From contig DVFL01000029.1 of the NCBI GenBank assembly GCA_018713255.1, positions 62,001 through 126,000 of the forward strand: a stretch of 64,000 nt of DNA, in the 5' to 3' direction. Positions within the stretch are counted from its first letter, which is position 1. Each line of letters starts with the position of its first letter. The translations under genes were made by a program, and so were the position numbers. Of the stretch, positions 24,887-33,315 are shown in pieces. The stretch is from Candidatus Cottocaccamicrobium excrementipullorum (GTDB lineage Bacteria; Bacillota; Clostridia; Lachnospirales; Lachnospiraceae). The notes under the pieces are model-generated. The model was not told where the DNA came from. It worked only from the letters and a program-made list of their open reading frames with translations, and ran no database searches.

Positions 24887-25657
24887 ATGGAAGCACAGAT
24901 GCTCAAAGATAAGGTAGCAATTATTACAGGAGCAAGCTATGGAATGGGCCAGTCGATGGCGGAACTGTTTGCAGAAGAAGGGGCTGCAGTTGTATTGACT
25001 GCCCGCCATCAGGAGAAGCTGGATGCAGTGGTGAAGGATATTCAGGCCAAGGGAGGCCGTGCCGTGGGGGTAGTGGCAGATGTCTGCTCTACAGAGGATA
25101 CCAAAAAGGTGTTTGAAACGGCCTTGAAGGAATTTGGAGATGTGGATATCTTGATTAACAATGCCGGCATTGGCGAGCAGAAGATGATTGATGAAACGGA
25201 CGACGACTGGATGATGTTTGTAATGAATACAAACCTGGGCGGTCCCATGCGGTATATCCGGGAAGCCTTAAAAATCTTCCTGCCTAAAAACGACGGTGTC
25301 ATTATCAATGTTTCATCTGTGAACGGGACGCGTCCTTTCTGCGGAGCGACTTACACTTCAACAAAAGGAGCTTTGAATACCTTGACGAAGAATGTGGCCA
25401 TGCGTCTGATTGATACCAACATCCGCTGTAATGCAGTAGCTCCTGGTGCAACCGTAACTCCGGCCCACCTGGCCAACAAGGCGGGAGAGCAGCCTGGCGG
25501 CGCGGAAATGTTAAAGTACAGCGGTCATTTTGTCTATTTCCCCGGACCAGAATGTGATCCCATGGATCAGGCTTATGCCTGCCTGTATCTTGCCAGCAAG
25601 ATGGGACGGCATGTAAAAGGGCAGGTTCTTCAGGTTTGCAACGGGGCTTTCCTGTAA
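24887..25657 (+). CDS. Short-chain dehydrogenase/reductase
   Basis: Encodes 256 residues from ATG 24887 with AAGAGG in front; the frame upstream to 24827 has no support. Classical SDR features: cofactor motif TGASYGMG (about 14-21), NNAG (about 90-93), catalytic Ser in INVSSVNG and the Tyr/Lys pair in ATYTSTKGAL. The sequence after the coenzyme motif (TARHQEK) suggests NADP(H). It is followed by a decayed cyclophilin-like tail and an iron alcohol dehydrogenase, so it belongs to a small redox cluster. Substrate unknown; probably a ketone/secondary alcohol pair. Confidence 0.92.
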   Translation: MEAQMLKDKVAIITGASYGMGQSMAELFAEEGAAVVLTARHQEKLDAVVKDIQAKGGRAVGVVADVCSTEDTKKVFETALKEFGDVDILINNAGIGEQKMIDETDDDWMMFVMNTNLGGPMRYIREALKIFLPKNDGVIINVSSVNGTRPFCGATYTSTKGALNTLTKNVAMRLIDTNIRCNAVAPGATVTPAHLANKAGEQPGGAEMLKYSGHFVYFPGPECDPMDQAYACLYLASKMGRHVKGQVLQVCNGAFL

Positions 25658-25672
25658 GCTGTCTCATTATAA

Positions 25673-25882
25673 CAGCGAACCTGTGCCCAGGCTCATGCAG
25701 GTGATGCATTTTATTCAGACCCAAATCGAATTATTTTGTATTACCAGGATTCTGAGATCAGCCAGGAGTATACGAAAATAGGCGCTTTTGAAGCAACCGA
25801 GGAGTTTGTGGAGGAAGTGGAAAATAATCCGGTGCTGGAAGGCTGGGGAAATCCGATTGTCATAATCAGTGCAGAGGATTAG
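25673..25882 (+). pseudogene. Second tail fragment of a cyclophilin-like gene
   Basis: Frame from just after TAA 25670 to TAG 25880-25882, reading AGDAFYSDPNRIILYYQDS, then SQEYTKIGAFEA and ending PIVIISAED. It has the order of the cyclophilin-like fold C-terminus: AGD, a short hydrophobic strand, a tyrosine-rich strand, then YTKIG, as in the intact protein at 46190 (AGDIVLY, IVMFYG, YTRLGRI). No start codon or ribosome binding site in front. A broken gene between the SDR and alcohol dehydrogenase genes, which are otherwise likely co-transcribed. Confidence 0.6.
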
Positions 25883-25906
25883 AAGATCATAAAGGAGAAA
25901 CATATT

Positions 25907-27079
25907 ATGTTAGGAAATTTTACTTACTGCAATCCCACAAAACTTTATTTTGGAGAGGAATCATTGAATTATTTGAATACAGAATTGCCCAAATACGGGA
26001 AAAATGTAGTGTTGATTTACGGAGGCGGTTCCATTAAAACGAATGGAATTTATGATGATGTGATCCAGATTCTGAAAAGCAACGGGAAGGATGTGGCTGA
26101 GATCTCCGGTGTTATGCCCAATCCCACATTGCTTAAATTATATGAAGGGATTGAAATCGCCCGGAAGCATCATGCAGATCTTTTACTGGCAGTGGGCGGC
26201 GGTTCAGTCTGCGACTACGCCAAGGCAGTTTCCGTTTCGGTTAACTGCCAGGAGGATCCCTGGGAAAAGTATTATCTGCGCTTTGAGGAACCAGATTGTG
26301 AAATACTTCCGGTGGGATGTGTGCTGACGATGGTGGGCACCGGTTCAGAAATGAATGCGGGAGCGGTGATTACTAATCCGGAAACTAAGCAAAAAATCGG
26401 ACATGTATTTGCTGACGAAAAAATCATGCCCAAGTTTGCCATTTTAAATCCCAGGTACACCTTGACCCTTCCTCATCATCAAATGGCTGCCGGCATTTAT
26501 GATATTTTTAATCACATCTGCGAGCAGTATTTTTCTGGCGAGGATGACAATACCAGTGATTATATCAGTGAAGGACTGATGCGATCTCTGCTTTATTCCA
26601 GCCGAATTGCTAATAAGAATCCCCAGGATTATGAGGCCCGCAGCAACATTATGTGGACGGCTACCTGGGCGCTGAATACTCTGGTGGCAAAAGGCAAGTC
26701 TACTGACTGGATGGTACACATGATCGGACAGGCAGTGGGCGCTTATACCAATGCTACTCACGGCATGACTCTGGCGGCGGTTTCTCTGCCTTATTATCGT
26801 CATATTCTGCCCTATGGTTTGAAGAAATTTAAACGTTTTGCAGTGAATGTATGGAATGTGGATCCGTCTGGAAAGACAGATCAGCAGACGGCAGAAGAAG
26901 GACTTCAGGCAATGGAAGCATGGATGAAGGAGCTTGGCCTTGTGATGAACAGTACAGAGCTGGGCGTTACGGAAGAGATGCTGGAAGGGATTGCCGACGC
27001 CACAATTATTCTGAACAGCGGATATAAGGTGTTATCTCGCGATGAAGTGATAGAGATTTTGAAGGAAAGCATGAAATAA
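25907..27079 (+). CDS. Iron-containing alcohol dehydrogenase (BdhA/YqhD-type)
   Basis: Encodes 390 residues, normal for the family. It has the NAD(P)-binding GGGS motif (LAVGGGSVCDYAKAV), GTGSEMNAGAVI, and metal-binding His residues in DIFNHICEQYF and the later HMIGQ and NATHGM segments. It reduces aldehydes or ketones to alcohols in the cytosol. AAAGGAG lies before ATG 25907. Probably co-transcribed with the SDR gene. Sequence style is nearest to butanol dehydrogenase-type enzymes; physiological substrate unknown. Confidence 0.93.
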   Translation: MLGNFTYCNPTKLYFGEESLNYLNTELPKYGKNVVLIYGGGSIKTNGIYDDVIQILKSNGKDVAEISGVMPNPTLLKLYEGIEIARKHHADLLLAVGGGSVCDYAKAVSVSVNCQEDPWEKYYLRFEEPDCEILPVGCVLTMVGTGSEMNAGAVITNPETKQKIGHVFADEKIMPKFAILNPRYTLTLPHHQMAAGIYDIFNHICEQYFSGEDDNTSDYISEGLMRSLLYSSRIANKNPQDYEARSNIMWTATWALNTLVAKGKSTDWMVHMIGQAVGAYTNATHGMTLAAVSLPYYRHILPYGLKKFKRFAVNVWNVDPSGKTDQQTAEEGLQAMEAWMKELGLVMNSTELGVTEEMLEGIADATIILNSGYKVLSRDEVIEILKESMK

Positions 27080-27109
27080 ACCGGGAAGTGATTTATCCCT
27101 GCTGCCGGC

Positions 27110-27140
27110 AGCGCCGGCGTTCCCCCTGCACGCCGGCGCT
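27110..27140. repeat. Perfect 11-bp GC-rich inverted repeat
   Basis: AGCGCCGGCGT (27110-27120) and ACGCCGGCGCT (27130-27140) flank a nine-base pyrimidine-rich loop. There is no T-run, so it may be a processing or stabilising hairpin rather than a terminator. Confidence 0.6.
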
Positions 27141-27218
27141 GAGCCCAGGTCTGAACAGCAAATGATTGCGCCGAACATATGGATATGATATGATGTAGCA
27201 AAAAGGGGCGATGTTAAC

Positions 27219-28106
27219 GTGGAACTTCGAACACTTAGGTATTTTCTTGCGGCAGCACAAGAGGGCAATATTACCAAAGCAGCTGAGATTTTGCATATAA
27301 CACAGCCGACGCTGAGCCGTCAGATGATGGACCTGGAGAAGGAGTTGGGAACCACGTTGATGCTTCGGGGGAAAACCGGATTATCTTTGACTGACGATGG
27401 GATTTTCTTTCGCCAGCGGGCGGAAGAAATTGTGGAATTAGCAGATCGTTTAGAGCAGGCTTTTGTGGAAAAGAATACGGAGATCAGCGGGGTGATTTCC
27501 ATCGGCGCGACTGAAGCTGTTGGAAGCAGGCTGTTTGCAAGATTGATTAAGCAGTTTTCGGATAAATACCCGAAAGTGGTCTTTGATCTGTATAATGAGA
27601 TGGCAGATTATATCAAAGACCGGATGGATAAAGGGCTGATCGACGTAGGGCTGCTGCTGGAGCCGGTGGATACGTCTAAATATGATTTTATCCGGCTTTC
27701 ACAGAAAGAAACCTGGGGGGTGCTGATGCGAAATGACCACCCTTTAGCGGGAAAGGAGACGGTTGCGCCGGAGGAGATGAGAGAATATCCTTTGATTCTG
27801 CCTTTGCGGGAGAGAGTCCGTTCTGAGATTTTGCATTGGCTAAATCGAGAAGAAAAAGATCTGTGCATTCCTCTCAATTATACTCTTCTTTCCAATGCGG
27901 TACTGCTGGTGGAAGCTGGTCTGGGAAGCGCGTTTTGCCTGGATGGCGCGCTGGCGATTCACAGCAGTCCAAATCTGCGTTTTGTGCCCATCCATCCAGA
28001 ACATACCACACGCAGCGTTTTGGTGTGGAAAAAAAATCATTTGTTTTCGCCGGCGACGTCGCTGTTTATTCAGGAAATCAATATGCTTCGTGCAAGAATG
28101 GAATAA
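27219..28106 (+). CDS. LysR-family regulator
   Basis: Encodes 295 residues starting at GTG 27219 (MELRTLRYFLAAAQ), preceded by AAAAGGGGCG. Helix-turn-helix NITKAAEILHITQPTLSRQM (about 18-37), effector domain about 90-295. It is close in style to the regulator at 29877 (the first residues and the GLIDVGLL/GLIDFGLL segments match), so the two appear to be paralogues that bracket the flavodoxin and ferredoxin genes. Likely regulates the flavodoxin at 28275 or the dehydrogenases upstream. Confidence 0.92.
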   Translation: MELRTLRYFLAAAQEGNITKAAEILHITQPTLSRQMMDLEKELGTTLMLRGKTGLSLTDDGIFFRQRAEEIVELADRLEQAFVEKNTEISGVISIGATEAVGSRLFARLIKQFSDKYPKVVFDLYNEMADYIKDRMDKGLIDVGLLLEPVDTSKYDFIRLSQKETWGVLMRNDHPLAGKETVAPEEMREYPLILPLRERVRSEILHWLNREEKDLCIPLNYTLLSNAVLLVEAGLGSAFCLDGALAIHSSPNLRFVPIHPEHTTRSVLVWKKNHLFSPATSLFIQEINMLRARME

Positions 28107-28111
28107 AGATC

Positions 28112-28153
28112 AGAGGGCTTTTGCATTTAACCAACGGCAAAGGCTCTTTTTTT
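28112..28153 (+). terminator. Probable intrinsic terminator
   Basis: AGAGGGCTTTTGC and GGCAAAGGCTCT form an imperfect stem, followed by a run of eight T ending at 28153. Confidence 0.6.
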
Positions 28154-28204
28154 GACTGGAGAGAATTATGCAGGGAATGCATGGAAAAGAATAAAAAATG
28201 AGTA

Positions 28205-28235
28205 TTAGACATTATATGGAAAAAGGTTTTATAAT
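28205..28235 (+). promoter_or_regulatory. Promoter of the flavodoxin gene
   Basis: TTAGAC (28205-28210), a 19-base spacer and consensus TATAAT (28230-28235) precede ATG 28275. Confidence 0.5.
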
Positions 28236-28274
28236 AAAGCCAGAGAGATGAATTTGCAAGGAGGTCAGAATAAG

Positions 28275-28766
28275 ATGAGTAAAACATTAGTGGCTTATTT
28301 TTCTGCCAGCGGCACCACAAAACGTGTGGCTGCAAAACTGGCGGCGGCGACGGACAGCGATTTGTATGAAATCAAACCGGCTGTCCCCTATACTTCCGCC
28401 GATTTAAACTGGCAGGACAAACATTCCCGCAGCTCTGTTGAAATGAGTGATCCTTCTTCTCGCCCGGAGCTGGCGGACAACGATGCGGATGTTGCATCCT
28501 GCAGCCGTATTTTTCTGGGATTTCCCATCTGGTGGTACACTGCGCCTGCTATTATTCGTTCTTTCCTGGAAAGCTATGATTTTACAGGCAAGACGATTAT
28601 CTTGTTTGCCACTTCTGGAGGAAGCGGTTTGGGCAGAACAGCTCAGGATCTTGCCTCCAGCTGTCCAGGAGCGAAAATCGCAGCGGGAAGGCTGCTCAAT
28701 GGAAATCCCTCAGAGGCAGAGCTGAGACAGTGGGCGGAGAATATTCCCGCCGCCGCAAAGGAATAG
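28275..28766 (+). CDS. Flavodoxin
   Basis: Encodes 163 residues from ATG 28275, preceded by AAGGAGG; the extra codons to 28248 lie in that leader. FMN phosphate loop YFSASGTTKRVA (about 8-19), then FPIWWYTAPAIIRSFLE and FATSGGSGLG, typical of the short flavodoxin-like family that carries electrons to reductases or acts as a quinone/flavin reductase. Cytosolic. Its own promoter lies just upstream. It converges with the EFR1 ferredoxin gene 54 bases away. Confidence 0.92.
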   Translation: MSKTLVAYFSASGTTKRVAAKLAAATDSDLYEIKPAVPYTSADLNWQDKHSRSSVEMSDPSSRPELADNDADVASCSRIFLGFPIWWYTAPAIIRSFLESYDFTGKTIILFATSGGSGLGRTAQDLASSCPGAKIAAGRLLNGNPSEAELRQWAENIPAAAKE

Positions 28767-28820
28767 CGCGTTTGGTCTGCTGAAAATCAGGAAATTGACA
28801 AAACGTTTAAAGTTTGCGGA

Positions 28821-29582
28821 TCAAAGATATAATTCACATTCTTTTCGCTCAGAACATACCTTTTTCAGCATGGTGCTGACTGCGGCCAGCATCATGCTGT
28901 TAACTTTCCGCGCAGAATGGGGACATACTGTGACGCAGCGCATGCAGGAAATGCAGGCCTTGCCGTCAACTTTTTTCGGATTGTTCTTATCGATAGCCTG
29001 TACCGGACATTTCTCAGCGCAGATACCGCACTTTACGCAGTCCTTGGTGGGGGATGGCACTAAACCGGATCCGCCGCCCTTTTTGTATGGACGATTGCCG
29101 GGAATTGCAGGTTCGGAAACATCCCCTGCGGTAAGTTTTTTCTGGATTTTCTCTGCAAACTGCTGAAGACAGGCCTGGTCTTGAGCATCTGGACGTCCTG
29201 CGGCAAACTGGCGGGCAATGGAATGTTCCGCGATGGCGGCAACGGCGGCAATGATGTGAAAGCCTGCCTGTTTTGCAGTATCCTGGAGTTCAGCCAATGT
29301 GTCCTCGTAGGCCCGATTGCCGTAGACGCAGACAAGAACAGCCTTTGCCCCGTTTCCTTTGATTGCAGAAAGACGCTGAACTGCCGGCCCGGGCACGCGG
29401 CCGCCGTAAGAAGGAACGGCAATCACCGCCGTATCGTCTTTATTTAAGGAAATATCAGAAAAATCCGCTCTGCTGTCCGTCAGATCAACGGAATGGATTT
29501 CTTCTGCTAATTGTTTAGCCAATATGTCTGCTGCTTTTTTGGTCCCTCCAGTGGGGCTGAAACAAATCTCGTAAAGTTTCAT
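28821..29582 (-). CDS. EFR1-type flavodoxin-ferredoxin fusion protein
   Basis: Encodes 253 residues. The N-terminal part (1-160) is a flavodoxin-like fold with the phosphate loop CFSPTGGTKKAAD; the C-terminal part holds two 4Fe-4S motifs, CVKCGICAEKC (about 182-192) and CISCMRCVTVC (about 209-219), as in bacterial ferredoxins. It should link flavin and Fe-S electron transfer in the cytosol. The name EFR1 is the usual one for this architecture. Its promoter has two palindromic operators (29666-29734), so it is tightly controlled by a repressor not identified here. Confidence 0.9.
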   Translation of the reverse strand: MKLYEICFSPTGGTKKAADILAKQLAEEIHSVDLTDSRADFSDISLNKDDTAVIAVPSYGGRVPGPAVQRLSAIKGNGAKAVLVCVYGNRAYEDTLAELQDTAKQAGFHIIAAVAAIAEHSIARQFAAGRPDAQDQACLQQFAEKIQKKLTAGDVSEPAIPGNRPYKKGGGSGLVPSPTKDCVKCGICAEKCPVQAIDKNNPKKVDGKACISCMRCVTVCPHSARKVNSMMLAAVSTMLKKVCSERKECELYL

Positions 29583-29665
29583 TTCAAATTTCCTCCTGTC
29601 CGTTTTTGCGATGCCTGGTGTAGTTTACCCCTTGCAAATTTATCCTGAAATCGGTAAAATCAGCT

Positions 29666-29734
29666 GGTGTAAAAACAATCTTTACATCTTTGGCTAGTAT
29701 AGCACGGGGGAGATGTAAAGTCAATCTTTACATC
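29666..29734 (-). promoter_or_regulatory. Promoter with two palindromic operators
   Basis: On the minus strand TTGACT (29724-29719), a 17-base spacer and TATACT (29701-29696) form a near-consensus sigmaA promoter directed at the EFR1 gene. A perfect inverted repeat GATGTAAAG-N5-CTTTACATC (29712-29734) covers the -35. A second copy with two or three changes lies at 29666-29688, just past the expected start point; centres are 46 bases apart. Binding at both would block initiation and could form a loop. Confidence 0.8.
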
Positions 29735-29737
29735 AAT

Positions 29738-29842
29738 TCTGCCGCGTTGGCTCTAACGCCGGTGTTCTTTTTGTATGCCGGCTTGAGGGAAGGAATAACC
29801 CTGGAGTCCATGATTCAGGATTTTCACCGATTTAATTCGTAA
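29738..29842 (+). pseudogene. Possible orphan gene tail
   Basis: A frame ending at TAA 29840-29842 reads ALALTPVFFLYAGLREG followed by ITLESMIQDFHRFNS, which has protein-like composition. It has no start codon with a ribosome binding site and runs back into the operators. Either a gene remnant or chance. The family is not recognised. Confidence 0.25.
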
Positions 29843-29876
29843 AAGCGTCGGGGTCAAAAACGTTTGGGCAAGAGAG

Positions 29877-30758
29877 TTAAAACAATTCCTGAAGCTTTTT
29901 CAGGAAAACATCGGCTGCTTTTGAAAACATCTGGTACTTTTTCCAGACAATGCAGGCGGAGGCTTCTAATCTGGGGGAAAAAGGACGAAAGCAAAGGCTG
30001 CTTTCTTTGGTGTTGATCAGTTTATCAAGACACAGAGCATATCCAAGTCCTTCATCTACCAGCAAAGATGCGTTGAACACCAGATTATAGGTGGCCACCA
30101 CGTTCAGATCCGACAGTTCACGCTGCAGCCAGTGAGCCAGATATTGGTCGTCCCCTTCCTGGTGGGAGACGATCAGGGGCTTATCCCATAAATCTTCCGG
30201 GCAGATGAATTCTTTATCTGCCAGAGGGGAGTCCTTTGGCATCAGAACGCCCCAGACGTCTTTTACAGGCAGGGGAATGGATTCGTATTTTTGAAGGTCA
30301 ACTCTGCCGAATAAAAGTCCAAAATCAATCAGACCCTTGTCCAGATATTCAAGAACATATTCCGCGTTGCCGCTGGAAATGTGAAAGTGGATATCTGGAT
30401 ATTTTTTTTGGATTTCCTTGGCTGCTCTGGCAAAAAAACGGACAATATCTGTTTCTCCGGCGCCAATGTAGACGTCCCCCATAATGGTATCGTCAGAATG
30501 ACTGATTTCTTCTTCTGTTCTCTTGACAAGAGAAAGAATCTCTTCGGCTCGCTTGCGGAGAATCATGCCCTCTTCGGTCAAAGTGACCTTGCGGGAGCCC
30601 TTGGTTCCCCGGACCAGAAGCTGTTTTCCCAGCTCTTCTTCCATTGCCTTCAGCTGAGTGGAAAGGGTAGGCTGAGAAAGGTGAAGGGATTCTGCAGCTG
30701 CTGTAATATTTTGTTCTCTGGCTACAGCCAGAAAATATTGTAAAACGCGCAATTCCAT
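29877..30758 (-). CDS. LysR-family regulator
   Basis: Encodes 293 residues with MELRVLQYFLAVAREQNITA at the start, helix-turn-helix AAAESLHLSQPTLSTQLKAM (about 21-40) and effector domain (about 92-293). Paralogous in look to the protein at 27219. It lies upstream of, and reads toward, the EFR1 gene, but the 294-base gap contains a separate promoter, so co-transcription is not required. Target unknown; the EFR1 palindromes do not have the usual T-N11-A form of a LysR site. Confidence 0.92.
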   Translation of the reverse strand: MELRVLQYFLAVAREQNITAAAESLHLSQPTLSTQLKAMEEELGKQLLVRGTKGSRKVTLTEEGMILRKRAEEILSLVKRTEEEISHSDDTIMGDVYIGAGETDIVRFFARAAKEIQKKYPDIHFHISSGNAEYVLEYLDKGLIDFGLLFGRVDLQKYESIPLPVKDVWGVLMPKDSPLADKEFICPEDLWDKPLIVSHQEGDDQYLAHWLQRELSDLNVVATYNLVFNASLLVDEGLGYALCLDKLINTKESSLCFRPFSPRLEASACIVWKKYQMFSKAADVFLKKLQELF

Positions 30759-30896
30759 GAGTGTTTTCTCCCTTTGATTTTGGGTATGTGGATGCCAACA
30801 ATTTTCTTCTAAAAAGTTTACACGGAAACTGCTGAAAACGCAATGGAGCCGGCGGGAATTTTTATTCCCCGGAATGTTGGCGCGGCGCCGGAATCA

Positions 30897-30946
30897 AAAA
30901 AGCAGCTGCTTCGCAGATCACGGAGACCAGCGAAGGGGCTGCTTTT
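30897..30946 (-). terminator. Intrinsic terminator of the DeoR gene
   Basis: On the minus strand AAAAGCAGCCCCTTCGC (30946-30930) pairs with GCGAAGCAGCTGCTTTT (30914-30897) with an internal mismatch, followed by T residues. Lies just after the stop at 30950. Confidence 0.75.
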
Positions 30947-30949
30947 GAT

Positions 30950-31756
30950 TTAGTGAAGATTGAGTTTTTCTTCTGTTGGAACCATAATGAGTTCTACGCC
31001 AGTTTCCCGCACTGCCTTTTCCATGGTAGGATCCAGGCTGGTGTCAGTGATTATGGTGTTTACATCCTGCAGGCTGCAGATCTTAACTAGGCTGGCCTTG
31101 CCGAATTTCCCAGAGTCAGCCAGCACCACTGTCCGGCTGGAAAGCTGGCGCATTTTATTCTGTACGCGGGCTTCGCCGAATCCCTGGTCCGTCAGCCCTA
31201 CTGTGGGGTGAATACCGCCGGCAGACATGAAAAGAATATCAATATGCAGTCCGTCCAGCATAACGGAAAAATCATTGCCTAAGGACAGTTCTTCTTTATT
31301 AAGAATGCCTCCTACCAGGATTACGGTAAACCCTGGGCACCGGACCAGCGCCAGTGCATTGCGGACGGAGTTGGTGATTACGGTCAAAGATTGAAAACGT
31401 TTGGTTAGCTCTTTGGCCATTAAGAAACTGGTGCTGCCGTAATCTAAGGCAACAACCTGCTTTTCTTTTACCATACCTGCTGCGTAGCTGACAATGGCTG
31501 CCTTTTCTTCCATATGTTGAGTGTTCCGGGCATCCAGGGAAACGTGGGTCTCCACAGGTTCTGCCACCAGTTTCTGAGGAATAGAAATCGCTCCTCCGTG
31601 GACTCGCTCCAACTGGCCGTTTTGTTCCAGATAGTCCAGATCCTTCCGGATGGTTTCGGAAGAAACGGACATGGCCGCTGCCAGATCTGAGGTGCGGACC
31701 GAACCATTTTTCTTTAATAAATCCAAAATTAAATTGTGCCGCTCCAGCGCCAGCAT
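30950..31756 (-). CDS. DeoR-family repressor
   Basis: Encodes 268 residues from ATG 31756; ATG 31762 lies too close to the GGAGG. N-terminal winged helix-turn-helix (VRTSDLAAAMSVSSETIRKDLDYL, about 20-43) with the HGGAI segment, then a sugar-phosphate-sensing domain of the ISOCOT fold (DYGSTSFLMAKEL, VITNSVRNAL, GGILNKEELS, TDQGFGEARV, DSGKFGKASLVKI). It diverges from the MFS-isomerase-symporter operon and probably represses it until a phosphorylated sugar appears. A long inverted repeat TGTGTTTT/AAAACACA around that promoter is the likely site. Confidence 0.92.
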   Translation of the reverse strand: MLALERHNLILDLLKKNGSVRTSDLAAAMSVSSETIRKDLDYLEQNGQLERVHGGAISIPQKLVAEPVETHVSLDARNTQHMEEKAAIVSYAAGMVKEKQVVALDYGSTSFLMAKELTKRFQSLTVITNSVRNALALVRCPGFTVILVGGILNKEELSLGNDFSVMLDGLHIDILFMSAGGIHPTVGLTDQGFGEARVQNKMRQLSSRTVVLADSGKFGKASLVKICSLQDVNTIITDTSLDPTMEKAVRETGVELIMVPTEEKLNLH

Positions 31757-31878
31757 GATCATTCCTCCATTTTCTGTATTTCTTCGTCCCCCTTATCATT
31801 ATAACCAAAAAAAGGACAACTTAATACTGACATATTTCACAATTTTACAATTTTAATTTGGGTATTTCGTTGAAAATC

Positions 31879-31928
31879 TGTGTTTTGTTGTGTTTGTACT
31901 TGATTTCCAAAGAAAACACAAGTATACT
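31879..31928 (+). promoter_or_regulatory. Promoter of the MFS operon with DeoR-type inverted repeat
   Basis: TTGATT (31900-31905), a 17-base spacer and TATACT (31923-31928). TGTGTTTT (31879-31886) and its reverse complement AAAACACA (31913-31920) flank the -35, and a second TGTGTTTGT copy lies at 31889-31897. Such T/G-rich repeats are usual DeoR operators. The adjacent repressor is the obvious candidate. Confidence 0.65.
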
Positions 31929-31996
31929 TAAGGCACATTAAACAATTCGTTGTCAAATCCAAAAAAACAACAGTAAAACGAAAGGAGAAACCAAAA

Positions 31997-33298
31997 ATGA
32001 GCAATGAAATGAAAGCAAAAGCAATGAAAGCAGCGCCGAATCGTTGGTTCGTCTTTTGTATTTTGACGCTGTCAGGGGGAATTGCCTTTAAGCTGTCTTC
32101 GATGAAGGACATGTTCTATGTGCCGATGCAGCAGTTTATGGGGCTGACCAATACCCAGATCGGAGGCGCCTTAAGCGCTTATGGAATTGTGCAGACGATC
32201 GGTTTGATTGCCGGTATCTATGTCTGCGATATGTTCAGCAAAAAGTATATGATTGGATGTTCATTAATAGGAATCGGAGCGGTAGGTGTTTATCTTTCCA
32301 CCTTCCCTGGATACTGGGGATTTCTGGTTGCCTTTGGTATTCTGGCAATCCTTGGAGAGGTTACTTATTGGCCGGTTCTGCTGAAGGCTATTCGTCTGCT
32401 GGGAGATGAGAAGACTCAGGGACGTATGTTTGGATTTTTGGAAATGGGACGAGGAATTGTGGACGTAATTGTTGCTTCCAGCGCATTGGCGATTTTTAAG
32501 GCGATGGGAGAAAATGCTCCTGCCTTAAGAGCCGGCCTGCTGTTTTTAGCGGCGGTTACGGCGATTGCCGGAGTGCTTTGCTTGATTTTTGTTCCGAATG
32601 ATGAGAAACGTTTGGATGAGGACGGCAAAGAGGTAAATAAAGCCCAGGCTGCTTTTGGCGGTATGATGCAGGCAGTGAAAAGTGTAGATATTTGGGCAGT
32701 TGCATTAAATGGATTTGTGGTATATTGTATTTATTGTGGACTTACTTATTTTATTCCTTTCCTGAATCAGATTTACCTGCTTCCGGCAACGGCGGCTGGC
32801 ATGTACGGAATTATTAATCAGTATGGACTGAAAATGGTGGGCGGCCCTATCGGCGGTTTTATGTCCGATAAGGTTCATCATTCTGCAGCGAAGCACATTC
32901 GGGTTGGCTTCCTGGTATGCGCCATTGCCATGGTAGCGTTTTTAATGGTGCCTCATGAGGCGATTGGCCAAAGCGGAAACTGGCTTCTGGGAGCAGCTTG
33001 TACCCTGGGATTTGGAGCGATTGTATTTACCATGCGGGCAGTGTTCTTTGCGCCGATGGATGAAGTAAAAGTACCTGCAGAAATTACAGGAGCAGCTATG
33101 AGTCTGGCTTCTCTGGTGATTTATCTTCCTAATGCATTTGCGTATGTAATGTACGGAAGCTTTCTGGATCGTTATCCGGGAATGACGGGATTCCGTATTG
33201 TATTTACCGTAATGATCGGATGGGCGATTGTGGGACTGTTTGTATCCACCTTCTTGATCCACCGGATCAAAAAACATCAGAAAAAAGAGAATCAATAA
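31997..33298 (+). CDS. MFS transporter
   Basis: Encodes 433 residues with twelve predicted spans and a central cytosolic loop (VPNDEKRLDEDGKEVNKAQ, about 196-214). The N-terminal half carries the MFS loop motif in degenerate form (YVCDMFSKKYMIGCS, about 74-88). It is the first gene of a DeoR-controlled operon with a TIM-barrel isomerase and an alanine-type symporter; the substrate is therefore probably a sugar, sugar acid or polyol metabolite. AAAGGAG precedes the ATG. Confidence 0.88.
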   Translation: MSNEMKAKAMKAAPNRWFVFCILTLSGGIAFKLSSMKDMFYVPMQQFMGLTNTQIGGALSAYGIVQTIGLIAGIYVCDMFSKKYMIGCSLIGIGAVGVYLSTFPGYWGFLVAFGILAILGEVTYWPVLLKAIRLLGDEKTQGRMFGFLEMGRGIVDVIVASSALAIFKAMGENAPALRAGLLFLAAVTAIAGVLCLIFVPNDEKRLDEDGKEVNKAQAAFGGMMQAVKSVDIWAVALNGFVVYCIYCGLTYFIPFLNQIYLLPATAAGMYGIINQYGLKMVGGPIGGFMSDKVHHSAAKHIRVGFLVCAIAMVAFLMVPHEAIGQSGNWLLGAACTLGFGAIVFTMRAVFFAPMDEVKVPAEITGAAMSLASLVIYLPNAFAYVMYGSFLDRYPGMTGFRIVFTVMIGWAIVGLFVSTFLIHRIKKHQKKENQ

Positions 33299-33315
33299 TT
33301 AAGGAGGCAATACCC

